From: Bifidobacterium catenulatum PV20-2
GTDB taxonomy: Bacteria; Actinomycetota; Actinomycetes; Actinomycetales; Bifidobacteriaceae
Assembly: GCF_000800455.1 (NCBI RefSeq)
Contig: NZ_CP007456.1
Location: 1,178,001 to 1,242,000, forward strand
DNA length: 64,000 nucleotides
Reading direction: 5' to 3'
Below are positions 55,582 through 64,000 of this stretch, in pieces. The notes under the pieces were generated by a model. It was not told the DNA's origin, did not search any database, and saw only the letters and a program-made list of their open reading frames with translations. Position numbers and translations under genes: made by a program. Positions within the stretch are counted from its first letter, which is position 1. Each line of letters opens with the position of its first letter.

Positions 55582-57896
55582 GCACACCCATTGAACGTCA
55601 CAGTCCGGAAGTCTGGCGCAAAACCGTCGAGCAGATGAGCGTTGACAGCAGTGATGCCGTAGGGAGTGCCCTTTCTGGCGGAAATGCTCCTTCCTGCGGA
55701 GGAGTGAACAAGAATGGCGCGCCTCTGCTGGGAGATTCGCGTGACCTGTTTCGTCCGAAAACATCTGATATTCCGGCACAGCCGGGCGTCTATAAGTGGC
55801 GAGACGGTGAAGGCAGGGTCATTTATGTGGGCAAGGCCAAAAACCTGCGCAACCGTTTGACCAACTACTTCCAGCCGTTGTATCAGCTGCATCCACGCAC
55901 CCAGACCATGGTGCTTACGGCACGCAGCTTGGAATGGACGGTCGTAGGTACCGAACTTGAGTCATTGACGTTGGAATACACGTGGATCAAAGAGTTTGAT
56001 CCACGATTCAACGTCGTGTTCCGAGACGACAAAACCTACCCGTATTTGGCGATCTCATCCGCAGAGCATGTGCCGCGGGTGTGGGTGACCAGAAGTCGCA
56101 AACGTCGAGATACCAGATATTTCGGTCCCTATGCCAAGGTGTGGGATTTGCGGCATAGTCTTGATCGGCTGCTGAAAACCTTCCCTGTGCGCACATGTTC
56201 GCAAAACGTCTATCACAAGGCGGAAGTTACCCGGCGCCCATGCCTGTTGGCTTCGATCGGCAAATGTTCAGCACCTTGCGTCGGGCGCATCAGTGCAGCG
56301 GAACACCGGAAAATGTGCGAACAGCTCGTCGGCGTGCTGACCGGTCGCATCGGCAAATCGTATATCGCGCAGCTCACTCGCGAAATGAAAGAAGCAAGTG
56401 CTGAACTTGAGTTTGAAAAGGCAGCACGATTGCGTGATCAAATCCAAATGCTGTCCACGGTGGTCGAGCAGAATGCCGTAGTGTTCGATTCCGATGTCGA
56501 TGCCGACTTTTTCGGCGTCGAATCGGATGAGCTGGAAGCATCCGTGCATGCATTTTACGTACGTGCCGGTTCCATTCGCGGGGAACGCAATTGGAGCGTG
56601 GAACGGGTTGAAGATGTGACAGACGAGGAGCTGATCGCAGACCTCATCGTGCAAGTGTATTCGGAAACCGCGGGGGATACGTCCAATGTCTCCCAGTCAA
56701 CCGTCGTCACCGAACAACGTAATGCCATCGGATCAACGCAAACCGTGACTGCGACCGATGCGTTGGCGCGCGCACAGGCAACGCGAGAACGCAATGAACG
56801 TCAGGGGCAGACTGGTCGTGCGGATTTGCTCGCTCCTATCTCTCCGGTGCCGCGTGAGGTGATCGTTCCCATCGAGCCAGTCCGGCGTGAGGAGTTGGAA
56901 TCGTGGCTCAGCGGACTGCGTGGCGGTGCTGTGAACATTCGCACGGCCAGCAGGGGAGGCAAAAAGCAACTCCTGGACCGTGCCAACGACAATGCCAGGC
57001 AGGCGATGCAGCGCAGCAAAATGAGCCGTATCAGTGATATGGGCGCCCGCACTACGGCCATGAATGATGTCGCCAAGGCGCTTGGGCTTGAACAGGCACC
57101 GTTACGCATCGAATGCTATGACATTTCCAATACCGTTGGTGGTGCGTTCCAGGTCGCTTCCATGGTGGTGTTCGAGGATGCGATCGCCAAGAAGTCGGAA
57201 TATCGTCGTTTCGCCATTCGCGGCGCGGACGGGCAAGGCGCGCTTGACGATTTGAGCGCATTGTATGAGACGCTGACGCGTCGATTCCGGCATGGCAATA
57301 TCGCAGGCGATTCCGGCGAAAGCATGGACAACGAGCGGCGGGCATCCGAACAGGGCGAGGAGCCGTCGGTGCAGCAGAACGTCGACCGCCACCATTTCGC
57401 CTATAAGCCGAATCTCGTGGTGGTCGACGGTGGCAAACCGCAGGTCATGGCGGCAGCGAAAGCACTTGAGGATTGCGGCGTGGACGATGTGGCTGTCTGT
57501 GGATTGGCGAAACGTTTGGAAGAGGTATGGGTTCCGGACGACGATTATCCGATCATTCTCAAACGTCAGTCCGAAGGCATGTATTTGCTGCAACGTGTTC
57601 GTGACGAGTCGCATCGTTTCGCCATTACCTACCATCGCCAGACACGAAGGAAAGGTGCGTTGCGTTCCGCATTGGACGATATTCCCGGCGTTGGAGAGGC
57701 GTATCAGAAGCGTCTGCTGAACCATTTTGGTTCGGTTCGTGCCATGCGGGAGGCGAATGTCGAGGATTTCGAGCAGGTCAAAGGCGTTGGGAAAGCCAAA
57801 GCCGAAGCCATTTATCAGGCGTTGCACGCCCATGACGGGCAGCGACCGACGGAAGATGCAGTTTCGCCGAATAGTCCGAAGGATGGAATGGATTAG
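55578..57896 (+). CDS. uvrC: Excinuclease ABC subunit UvrC
   Basis: Dual-incision nuclease of excision repair. GIY-YIG domain near residues 63-150 ([20 protein letters not shown]), UVR motif with [15 protein letters not shown], RNase H-like UvrC domain with RIECYDISN and [10 protein letters not shown], and C-terminal helix-hairpin-helix ([34 protein letters not shown]). 772 residues, longer than average because of a low-complexity insertion of about 100 residues after residue 360. GTG start overlaps the uvrA stop as GTGA, so the genes are coupled. Confidence 0.94.
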   Translation: MSTPIERHSPEVWRKTVEQMSVDSSDAVGSALSGGNAPSCGGVNKNGAPLLGDSRDLFRPKTSDIPAQPGVYKWRDGEGRVIYVGKAKNLRNRLTNYFQPLYQLHPRTQTMVLTARSLEWTVVGTELESLTLEYTWIKEFDPRFNVVFRDDKTYPYLAISSAEHVPRVWVTRSRKRRDTRYFGPYAKVWDLRHSLDRLLKTFPVRTCSQNVYHKAEVTRRPCLLASIGKCSAPCVGRISAAEHRKMCEQLVGVLTGRIGKSYIAQLTREMKEASAELEFEKAARLRDQIQMLSTVVEQNAVVFDSDVDADFFGVESDELEASVHAFYVRAGSIRGERNWSVERVEDVTDEELIADLIVQVYSETAGDTSNVSQSTVVTEQRNAIGSTQTVTATDALARAQATRERNERQGQTGRADLLAPISPVPREVIVPIEPVRREELESWLSGLRGGAVNIRTASRGGKKQLLDRANDNARQAMQRSKMSRISDMGARTTAMNDVAKALGLEQAPLRIECYDISNTVGGAFQVASMVVFEDAIAKKSEYRRFAIRGADGQGALDDLSALYETLTRRFRHGNIAGDSGESMDNERRASEQGEEPSVQQNVDRHHFAYKPNLVVVDGGKPQVMAAAKALEDCGVDDVAVCGLAKRLEEVWVPDDDYPIILKRQSEGMYLLQRVRDESHRFAITYHRQTRRKGALRSALDDIPGVGEAYQKRLLNHFGSVRAMREANVEDFEQVKGVGKAKAEAIYQALHAHDGQRPTEDAVSPNSPKDGMD

Positions 57897-57962
57897 GATT
57901 GAGTAGCGAAAAAAGACAATCGGATTGCTAGCATGATGACGGTGGGTATTAAGGGAGGGAAT

Positions 57963-58907
57963 ATGGCTGAAGTCAATCATCGGTGCGCGGTTTTGGGCAA
58001 GCCGATCGCGCATTCGTTGTCTCCGGTGCTGCACAATGCCGCTTATCAGGCGTTAGGACTTGATGATTGGGCGTACGACAAGCATGAGGTAGGAGAACCC
58101 GATCTTGAAGGTTTTCTCGAATCGCTTGACCCGACTTGGGCTGGCCTCAGTCTGACCATGCCATTGAAGAAAACAATCCAACCGTACGGTACGCCCTGCA
58201 ATATGTGGGCGAAGGAGCTTATGATAGCCAACACCGCGGTGTTCGATTGGAACGAGACCTGCGTCAACGGTAATCCGGATCTTCCCGCCATCAAGCTGTA
58301 TAACACGGATGTGCAAGGCATCGAGCTCGCTTTCGAACACTCGTATCAGACACGCAGGATGGAGCCGAAGACGGACCGCTCGGGAACGACTGTGATCATC
58401 GGCAACGGCAACACGGCGACGTCAGCGTTGGCCGCGTGCGTGGAATCCCCTGCAATCGGACACGTCATCGTCGTAGCTCGCCATCCCGAAAAGAACACCG
58501 CTCTCAAACCTCTTGCCGAACAATATTTGCCGTCGGATCGACCGATAACCATTGTCGGTATGGATCATGCTATTGAGGCGTTACGCCATGCAGATATGGC
58601 GATAAACACCATCCCTGGCCTGGCTGCGGACAGTATCGCCGAAGCTTTGGAAACGTCAAATGTGAACATGGGCGGAACATTGCTTGACGTCGTGTACGAT
58701 CCACGTCCTACCAAACTGATGCAGGCTTGGCGCCAAAGGGAAGGAACCGCCATCGGCGGCGAGGAAATGCTGTTGTACCAGGCCATGGTGCAGGTTTGGC
58801 TGATGACGGGAATCTGGAATAATGATCCGCCGAGTGGCATGATTGATCAGGACCGCACCGCGCGGTTGGAACAAGCCATGCGCACCGCACTTGAGGAGGC
58901 TCTGTAA
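57963..58907 (+). CDS. aroE: Shikimate dehydrogenase family protein
   Basis: NADP-dependent oxidoreductase of aromatic amino-acid synthesis. The substrate domain is seen in VLGKPIAHSLSPVLHNAAY, the catalytic Lys in MPLKKTIQPYG, Asn/Asp in TDVQG, and the Rossmann glycine motif in VIIGNGNTATSALA. NTIPG and DVVYDPRPTKL, then GGEEMLLYQA, complete the family. ATG at 57963 with GGGAGGGA upstream is preferred to the longer frame. Overlaps rapZ by one base. An isoform or AroE-like paralogue is possible. Confidence 0.9.
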   Translation: MAEVNHRCAVLGKPIAHSLSPVLHNAAYQALGLDDWAYDKHEVGEPDLEGFLESLDPTWAGLSLTMPLKKTIQPYGTPCNMWAKELMIANTAVFDWNETCVNGNPDLPAIKLYNTDVQGIELAFEHSYQTRRMEPKTDRSGTTVIIGNGNTATSALAACVESPAIGHVIVVARHPEKNTALKPLAEQYLPSDRPITIVGMDHAIEALRHADMAINTIPGLAADSIAEALETSNVNMGGTLLDVVYDPRPTKLMQAWRQREGTAIGGEEMLLYQAMVQVWLMTGIWNNDPPSGMIDQDRTARLEQAMRTALEEAL

Positions 58908-59827
58908 TGGCACAAGAAGATATCAATGCACAGGCGAATGGCACGCATGCCAGCGCTCCTTCGCCTGCCGAAGGTTTTGAAGTATTGCTGATCACCGGCA
59001 TGAGCGGTGCAGGGCGATCACACGCGGCTAACAGTATTGAAGATATGGGCTGGTATGTGGTCGATAACATGCCTCCCAAACTGTTGGTGCCGCTGGTCGA
59101 CATGATGACCACCGGATCCAACATCCATAAGCTTGCGGCAGTCGTAGATGTGCGTTCCCGCGATTATTTCGACGACCTGTCCGCAGTGCTCAGCCATTTG
59201 GATGATCTTGGTGTGAAAACACGCATCCTGTTCCTTGATGCCAGCAACGAAGTGCTGATCAAACGATACGAATCCGTACGCAGGCCGCATCCGCTGCAAC
59301 AGGGCAACCGGCTGATCGACGGCATTCTCGAGGAACGTGACCTTCTTGAGAATCTCAAGGAGCGTGCGGACATCGTCATTGACACGTCGTCATTGAGCAT
59401 CCACCAGCTGTCCACGAAACTATATGAGGCCATGCTTGGATCTGGGCCGACCACGGTTTCCGTGCACATCTTCAGTTTCGGGTTCAAATATGGTATTCCC
59501 ATCGACGCCGATTTTGTCGCCGACGTGAGATTTCTGCCGAACCCATTCTGGGTGCCGGAGTTGCGTTCGCTCACTGGACGAGACAAGGCAGTCAGCGATT
59601 ACGTGCTTTCCAGTGAAGGTGCCGCCGATTTCCTTGACGCATACGAAAAAGCGATTGCGATTGCGATCGAAGGGTATGCGCAGGAAGATAAACATTATGT
59701 GACGATTGCAATCGGCTGCACCGGAGGACAGCATCGTTCCGTTGCGATGAGCGAGGCCTTGGCCAAACGCTTGCGCGCGAGGGGGCTATCGGTTTCCGTT
59801 TCCGCACGTGAGCTTGATAAGCGGTAA
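58907..59827 (+). CDS. rapZ: RNase adapter protein RapZ (YvcJ)
   Basis: P-loop nucleotide-binding protein (RapZ/YvcJ) that in other bacteria links cell-wall sugar status to small-RNA or gene control. Walker A is TGMSGAGRSHAA; WYVVDNMPPKLL follows. The C-terminal RapZ domain has SFGFKYGIPIDADFVADVRF, then GCTGGQHRSVAMSEALAK. 306 residues. In Actinobacteria rapZ is next to whiA, as here. Confidence 0.94.
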   Translation: MAQEDINAQANGTHASAPSPAEGFEVLLITGMSGAGRSHAANSIEDMGWYVVDNMPPKLLVPLVDMMTTGSNIHKLAAVVDVRSRDYFDDLSAVLSHLDDLGVKTRILFLDASNEVLIKRYESVRRPHPLQQGNRLIDGILEERDLLENLKERADIVIDTSSLSIHQLSTKLYEAMLGSGPTTVSVHIFSFGFKYGIPIDADFVADVRFLPNPFWVPELRSLTGRDKAVSDYVLSSEGAADFLDAYEKAIAIAIEGYAQEDKHYVTIAIGCTGGQHRSVAMSEALAKRLRARGLSVSVSARELDKR

Positions 59828-59988
59828 GCGGAAAAATGACCGTATTCTGAAAAAATAGTGTCCATATATAAAGAAATCGGGCTGTGATTGTCCAAGATAT
59901 TCGGTATCACAGTAAGCCGTGGTAGTGCGGAGTGATTCCGCGACTCGCCTGAAATTTAGGGAAGAACAGCAAGGTAGGAGGTTGGCTC

Positions 59989-60939
59989 TTGGCTCTTCTG
60001 GATGACGTCAAAAGCGAGCTGTCCGCAATCGACAATGAATTGCCAATCGCCAAAAAGGCGCAAGCTACGGCAATGATTCGGTTCGGCAATGGTTTGCACT
60101 CGGTGGATCACCACATTCTTGTGCAGGTGCAGCTCGACTCCCAAGATGCGGCCACTTGGCTGCAAGACACCATCAAGAACCTGTATGGTCACGAAGCCAC
60201 GCTCACTCCTGTCTCTAGGCAGACGCCGACCGGTACGGTGCAGCGTTATGTGATTCGCGTGCCGAAGGGCAGTGCGGCACTTGTGTTGCAGACCGGTCTA
60301 TACAGCCGCTACACGAAGAATATGGTGCTTGGTCTGCCGAGCGATATCATCAATGGCAAGATCGCTCAGATCAAAGCCGCATGGCGTGGTGCGTTCCTTG
60401 CGAACGGCCGTCTGTCCGACCCGGGCAAGGCCAGCTATCTCGAGATCGTATGTCCGAACCACGAGGCCGCTTTGGCCTTAGTTTCCACCGCACGCCGCTT
60501 GGGCATTACCGCCAAGCCACGTAAGCTGCGCAGCTCCGAGCGCGTGACCCTGCGCGACCCTGATGCCATCGAACGCATGCTCATCCTTATGGGTGCCCCG
60601 CGTTCAGCACGCGAATGGACTGGAAAGCGTTCCGACGGCGAAGCACGGGGCAAAGCGAACCGTTTGGCCAACTTCGACGACGCCAACATGCGCCGCAGCG
60701 CCAAGGCGGCCGCGGAAGCATGCGATAAGGTGCGTCAGGCATTTGAGATCCTCGGCGACGATGTTCCCGATAACCTCAAGTCCGCGGGCCAGCTCCGTCT
60801 CGATCATGCGGATGCGTCGCTGGAACAGCTGGGACGTTTGGCCGATCCTCCTATTACCAAGGATGCCATCGCCGGTCGTATTCGTCGACTGCTGCAGCTC
60901 GCCGAAAAAACCGAGAAGGCGCGCCGACAGTCGGTCTGA
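59989..60939 (+). CDS. whiA: DNA-binding protein WhiA
   Basis: Sporulation/cell-division-type regulator with a degenerate LAGLIDADG homing-endonuclease domain and a C-terminal HTH. The N-terminus reads [38 protein letters not shown] is the LAGLIDADG-like part; and [20 protein letters not shown] with [17 protein letters not shown] forms the HTH. 316 residues. TTG start at 59989 with GGAGG 8 bases upstream. Confidence 0.93.
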   Translation: MALLDDVKSELSAIDNELPIAKKAQATAMIRFGNGLHSVDHHILVQVQLDSQDAATWLQDTIKNLYGHEATLTPVSRQTPTGTVQRYVIRVPKGSAALVLQTGLYSRYTKNMVLGLPSDIINGKIAQIKAAWRGAFLANGRLSDPGKASYLEIVCPNHEAALALVSTARRLGITAKPRKLRSSERVTLRDPDAIERMLILMGAPRSAREWTGKRSDGEARGKANRLANFDDANMRRSAKAAAEACDKVRQAFEILGDDVPDNLKSAGQLRLDHADASLEQLGRLADPPITKDAIAGRIRRLLQLAEKTEKARRQSV

Positions 60940-60957
60940 TTAAGCTTTTTTACACGA

Positions 60958-60990
60958 AACACCATGACTGTTTTCGAACAGCATGGTGTT
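60958..60990 (+). terminator. Terminator after whiA
   Basis: AACACCATG-A-CTGTT, TTCG loop, AACAG-CATGGTGTT, then T-rich: strong stem with one bulge. Confidence 0.85.
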
Positions 60991-61069
60991 TTTGTTCGTT
61001 TGAGCTTGTATTATTCGTAAATGGCAATATGGCCATTCCACGCTTACAAGCGGCTAGGAAAGGATATAC

Positions 61070-62275
61070 ATGAAGACACTCAAGGATCTTGGAGATCTCA
61101 AGGGCAAGCGCGTTCTCGTTCGCGCTGATTTCAACGTTCCGCTGGACGGCACCACGATTACCGATGACGGTCGTATCAAGGCCGCCCTGCCGACCATCAA
61201 AGCCCTGCGCGAAGAAGGCGCAAAAGTCATTCTGATGGCCCACCTCGGCCGCCCGAAGGGCAAGGTCGTTCCGGAACTGTCCCTCGCTCCGGTCGCCGCT
61301 CGTCTTGGCGAACTGCTCGGCATTGAGGTTCCGCTGGCTGAAGACACCTACGGCGAAGATGCTCAGGCCAAGGTCGCCGCAATGAACGATGGCGATGTCG
61401 TGCTGCTGCAGAACGTGCGCTACAACCCGGAAGAAACCAGCAAGGATCCGGAGGAGCGTTCCGCTTACGCCAAGAAGATCGCAGCCCTCGGTGAAGCATT
61501 CGTGTCCGACGGCTTCGGCGTCGTGCACCGTGCGCAGGGCTCCAACTACGACGTTGCAGCTGATCTGCCGGCAGCCGCCGGCCTGCTGGTCGAGAAGGAA
61601 GTCAAGGCTCTGTCCCGCGCCACCGTCGAACCGGAGCGCCCGCTGACCGTCGTGCTTGGCGGTTCCAAGGTTTCCGACAAACTCGGCGTAATCGAGAACC
61701 TGCTTGACAAGGCCAACCGTCTGGTCATCGGCGGCGGCATGGTCTACACCTTCCTCAAGGCCAAGGGCCTCGAGGTCGGCACCTCCCTGCTGGAAGAGGA
61801 TCAGGTCGAAACCGTCAAGGGCTACATCGAGCGTGCCGAACAGAACGGCGTCGAGCTCGTGCTGCCGACCGACATCGTGGTGAACCCGGTCTTCCCGAAG
61901 TCCGACGAGGACATCGCTCCGGAAGTCGTGGCAGCCGACGCCATTCCGGCTGACAAGATGGGTCTGGATATCGGTCCGGATTCCCAGAAGCTCTTCCACG
62001 ACAAGATTGTGGATTCCAAGACCGTCGTGTGGAACGGCCCGATGGGCGTGTTCGAGGTTCCGGCATTCGCAGCCGGCACCGAAGCCGTGGCCCAGGGCTT
62101 GGTCGACGCCACCACGGCTGGCGCGTTCACCATCGTCGGTGGCGGTGACTCCGCCTCCGCAGTGCGCAACCTCGGCTTCCCGGAGGATGGCTTCTCGCAC
62201 ATCTCCACCGGTGGCGGCGCTTCCCTCGAGTTCCTCGAAGGCAAGGAACTGCCGGGCCTGAAGGTGCTCGACTGA
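61070..62275 (+). CDS. pgk: Phosphoglycerate kinase
   Basis: Glycolytic enzyme making ATP from 1,3-bisphosphoglycerate. The N-terminal domain begins [17 protein letters not shown], with [11 protein letters not shown]; the hinge/C-terminal domain has [45 protein letters not shown] and [11 protein letters not shown]. 401 residues. Codon use is strongly optimised, as expected for a highly expressed enzyme. AGGAAAGG before ATG 61070. Confidence 0.96.
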   Translation: MKTLKDLGDLKGKRVLVRADFNVPLDGTTITDDGRIKAALPTIKALREEGAKVILMAHLGRPKGKVVPELSLAPVAARLGELLGIEVPLAEDTYGEDAQAKVAAMNDGDVVLLQNVRYNPEETSKDPEERSAYAKKIAALGEAFVSDGFGVVHRAQGSNYDVAADLPAAAGLLVEKEVKALSRATVEPERPLTVVLGGSKVSDKLGVIENLLDKANRLVIGGGMVYTFLKAKGLEVGTSLLEEDQVETVKGYIERAEQNGVELVLPTDIVVNPVFPKSDEDIAPEVVAADAIPADKMGLDIGPDSQKLFHDKIVDSKTVVWNGPMGVFEVPAFAAGTEAVAQGLVDATTAGAFTIVGGGDSASAVRNLGFPEDGFSHISTGGGASLEFLEGKELPGLKVLD

Positions 62276-62294
62276 TTATTTGACACATAATCTG

Positions 62295-62331
62295 GAGGTG
62301 CTCCCTTATCGACAAAGGTGGGGAGCACCTC
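62295..62331 (+). terminator. Terminator after pgk
   Basis: GAGGTGCTCCC / GGGAGCACCTC 11-base perfect stem followed by T-rich sequence. Confidence 0.8.
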
Positions 62332-62400
62332 TTGTTGTCAACAGCGCGAAACGCGACACATAAACACTGAACGGAAACAAGAACGGAGGCAGGCAAACAC

Positions 62401-63195
62401 ATGGTATCACAACGAATTCCACTGGTCGCCGGCAATTGGAAGATGAACTTCGATCATCTTGAAGCCACCTATTTCGTTCAGCAGCTTGCATGGAATCTCC
62501 GTGACATTCATTTCGACTACCGTCATTGCGAAATCGCGTTGATGCCCTCCTTCACCTCATTACGTAGCGTTCAGGTGTTGGTCGAATCCGACAATTTAAA
62601 GATTCGCTATGGCGCACAGGCTGTTTCCGTAACGTCGCAGGGTGCATTCACTGGTGACGTATCCGCAGATATGATCGCCCATCTCGGCTGCTCATATGTG
62701 ATTGTCGGCCATTCTGAACGCCGCAAATACCATCCGGAAGACGATGCGAACATCGTGGATCAAGTGCGTGCGGTTTTGGCTGCAGGCATGCAACCGATTC
62801 TTTGCGTCGGCGAAAGCTATGAGGAACGACGCAAGGGCATCGAACTCGATTTCGCCGTGGGACAGGTACATGACGTCACACGCGATCTTTCCGACGAGGA
62901 AGCATCACGTCTGATTGTGGCATATGAACCGGTGTGGGCCATCGGCACCGGAATGGTAGCGACTCCGCAATCCGCGCAGGATGCTGCCAAGGCGATTCGA
63001 GACGATTTGTCCACAACCTTTGGCTCGCATGTAGGTGAGACCGTGCGTATTCTATATGGAGGTTCCGTTTCTTCGAAAAATGCCGTGGAACTGATCGGCG
63101 AGCCTGATGTGGACGGATTCCTTATCGGTGGTGCCGCGCTGAATGTGGATGAGCTCACCAGAATCTGCCAGCTCACCATAAAAGCAACTTTGTGA
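62401..63195 (+). CDS. tpiA: Triosephosphate isomerase
   Basis: Interconverts DHAP and glyceraldehyde 3-phosphate. Catalytic Lys is in AGNWKMN, His in IVGHSERRKYH, and Glu in AYEPVWAIGTG; ILYGGSVSSKN and DGFLIGGAAL close the barrel. 264 residues, the family's length. Follows pgk behind a terminator. Confidence 0.96.
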   Translation: MVSQRIPLVAGNWKMNFDHLEATYFVQQLAWNLRDIHFDYRHCEIALMPSFTSLRSVQVLVESDNLKIRYGAQAVSVTSQGAFTGDVSADMIAHLGCSYVIVGHSERRKYHPEDDANIVDQVRAVLAAGMQPILCVGESYEERRKGIELDFAVGQVHDVTRDLSDEEASRLIVAYEPVWAIGTGMVATPQSAQDAAKAIRDDLSTTFGSHVGETVRILYGGSVSSKNAVELIGEPDVDGFLIGGAALNVDELTRICQLTIKATL

Positions 63196-63299
63196 CGCCA
63201 CGTTTTTAAAGCAAATATTTCAAGGTGTGGTCAATACTCAATTTTCTCAATACCTTGCGCTATCGTTAACAACAGTGTTTACGAACTGGAGGTTCACTC

Positions 63300-63557
63300 G
63301 TGTCCGCTATGGCCATCGTTAAGCTTGTGCTGCAGATTGTTCTCGTTATTTTCAGCCTCTTGCTCACCCTGCTGATTCTGATGCACAAGGGCAAGGGCGG
63401 TGGCCTCTCCGATATGTTCGGAGGCGGCCTCACCCAGAATGCGGGTTCCTCTGGCGTCGCCGAAAAGAATCTGAACCGTTGGACCGTCATCATCGCACTG
63501 CTATGGGTGGCCATCATCATCGCCCTCGGTTTGATGACGAAGTTCAGCCTCATCTGA
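63300..63557 (+). CDS. secG: Preprotein translocase subunit SecG
   Basis: Small subunit of the SecYEG channel: two membrane helices, residues about 5-25 and about 62-82, around a Gly-rich loop GKGGGLSDMFGGG. 85 residues. GTG start with GGAGG 10 bases upstream. secG follows tpiA in many Actinobacteria. Confidence 0.92.
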   Translation: MSAMAIVKLVLQIVLVIFSLLLTLLILMHKGKGGGLSDMFGGGLTQNAGSSGVAEKNLNRWTVIIALLWVAIIIALGLMTKFSLI

Positions 63558-63567
63558 TTGACTTTGT

Positions 63568-63607
63568 CACTTCGGCCCATGACTGGATACGGTCATGGGC
63601 CGAAGTG
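63568..63607 (+). terminator. Terminator after secG
   Basis: CACTTCGGCCCATGAC / GTCATGGGCCGAAGTG, 16-base arms, then TTTTTAT. Confidence 0.88.
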
Positions 63608-63651
63608 TTTTTATCGTAGTATTGGCTGCAACATATGAGCGAAGGATTGAT

Positions 63652-64000
63652 TTGACGCCTTTGAAAATCGAGAAAAACCAAGAAACCACGATGGTCGTTG
63701 CGGATTTGGATGGCACGCTGCTGCATGACGGCGAAACGTTCGAGGAACGTTTCCTGACGCAATATTCCATCGATGTGATCAATCGCATGCACGACAATGG
63801 CATCGTTTTCGCTGTGGAAACGGCACGTCCGGTCAGCACAGGCTTTTCGTTCGTGGAAAAACTGCCTGTCGACGCCGTCGCTTATCTCAACGGTGCGTTG
63901 ATAGATTTCAATCCGGCATCATCGAATTATGAAATGCTTACTTCGCCGACGCTGCCGGAAGACGGCCATCTTAAGAAAATCGGTTTTTCATCGAAACGCG
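63652..64000 (+). CDS. HAD-family phosphatase (Cof-like), cut by window end
   Basis: The start of a HAD-superfamily hydrolase. The DxDGT motif is seen as VVADLDGTLLHDG soon after the start, and the fold continues with IDVINRMHDNGIVFAVETAR and AVAYLNGALIDFNP, typical of the Cof/YbiV type IIB group. The proposed start is TTG at 63652 with GAAGGA upstream; ATG at 63691 is possible. The C-terminus lies beyond the window. Confidence 0.8.
   Translation, partial: MTPLKIEKNQETTMVVADLDGTLLHDGETFEERFLTQYSIDVINRMHDNGIVFAVETARPVSTGFSFVEKLPVDAVAYLNGALIDFNPASSNYEMLTSPTLPEDGHLKKIGFSSKR

Overview
The window is a chromosomal segment of a Bifidobacterium (Actinomycetota). This rests on recognisable bifidobacterial proteins: a bile salt hydrolase with the MCTGVRF N-terminus, the rapZ-whiA-pgk-tpiA-secG run, a comEA-comEC-holA-tsaE-tsaB-rimI-tsaD run, a long UvrC, and GTG/TTG starts. 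I cannot name the species from sequence alone.

Layout. 1-7.06 kb is a core block (competence DNA uptake, Pol III delta subunit, t6A tRNA modification genes, tRNA-Asn). 7.0-32.0 kb is an accessory island. It starts with a decayed XRE-regulator fragment against tRNA-Asn, then a two-component system with an ABC-2 exporter, a lipoprotein and a small membrane protein that looks like a peptide-antibiotic sensing and immunity module. A damaged IS3-type element and a truncated gene follow. The centrepiece is a roughly 14 kb single-strand operon on the minus strand (29.5 to 15.3 kb): TetR, MacB-like ABC exporter, PhlA/PhlC/PhlB-like acyltransferase trio, an NRPS (C-A-PCP), a PKS (KS-ACP-TE), a free acyltransferase and an Sfp-type phosphopantetheinyl transferase. 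The island ends with two gene fragments split around an IS1249/IS256-like element.

The centrepiece has the gene content of the reutericyclin (rtc) and mutanocyclin (muc) clusters of lactobacilli and streptococci. By that analogy I infer an N-acyl tetramic acid: the NRPS acylates and loads an amino acid, the free AT supplies malonate to the KS-ACP, the TE releases by Dieckmann cyclisation, the PhlACB-like complex acetylates the ring, the ABC pair exports, and TetR controls it from an operator overlapping the promoter. Apart from the analogy, nothing here proves the product. The operon is AT-richer than its surroundings, intact, and bracketed by mobile-element debris, which suggests acquisition.

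32-45 kb returns to core-like genes: bile salt hydrolase, a YkoE-type ECF substrate-binding protein, MerR/alcohol dehydrogenase/carboxymuconolactone decarboxylase-like genes, a cation diffusion facilitator, MazG, PepC, a CBS membrane protein, ABC-F, nicotinamidase, an MGMT-like protein and tRNA-Gly. 45.3-52.5 kb holds a Wadjet-type anti-plasmid system (jetABCD) whose jetC and jetD both carry frameshifts, preceded by an unannotated 39-residue ORF and a terminator hairpin. 52.5-64 kb is core: an SOS-boxed uvrA that appears frameshifted near its 5' end at a C5 tract, then uvrC, a shikimate dehydrogenase-like gene, rapZ, whiA, pgk, tpiA, secG and the start of a HAD phosphatase gene cut by the window end.
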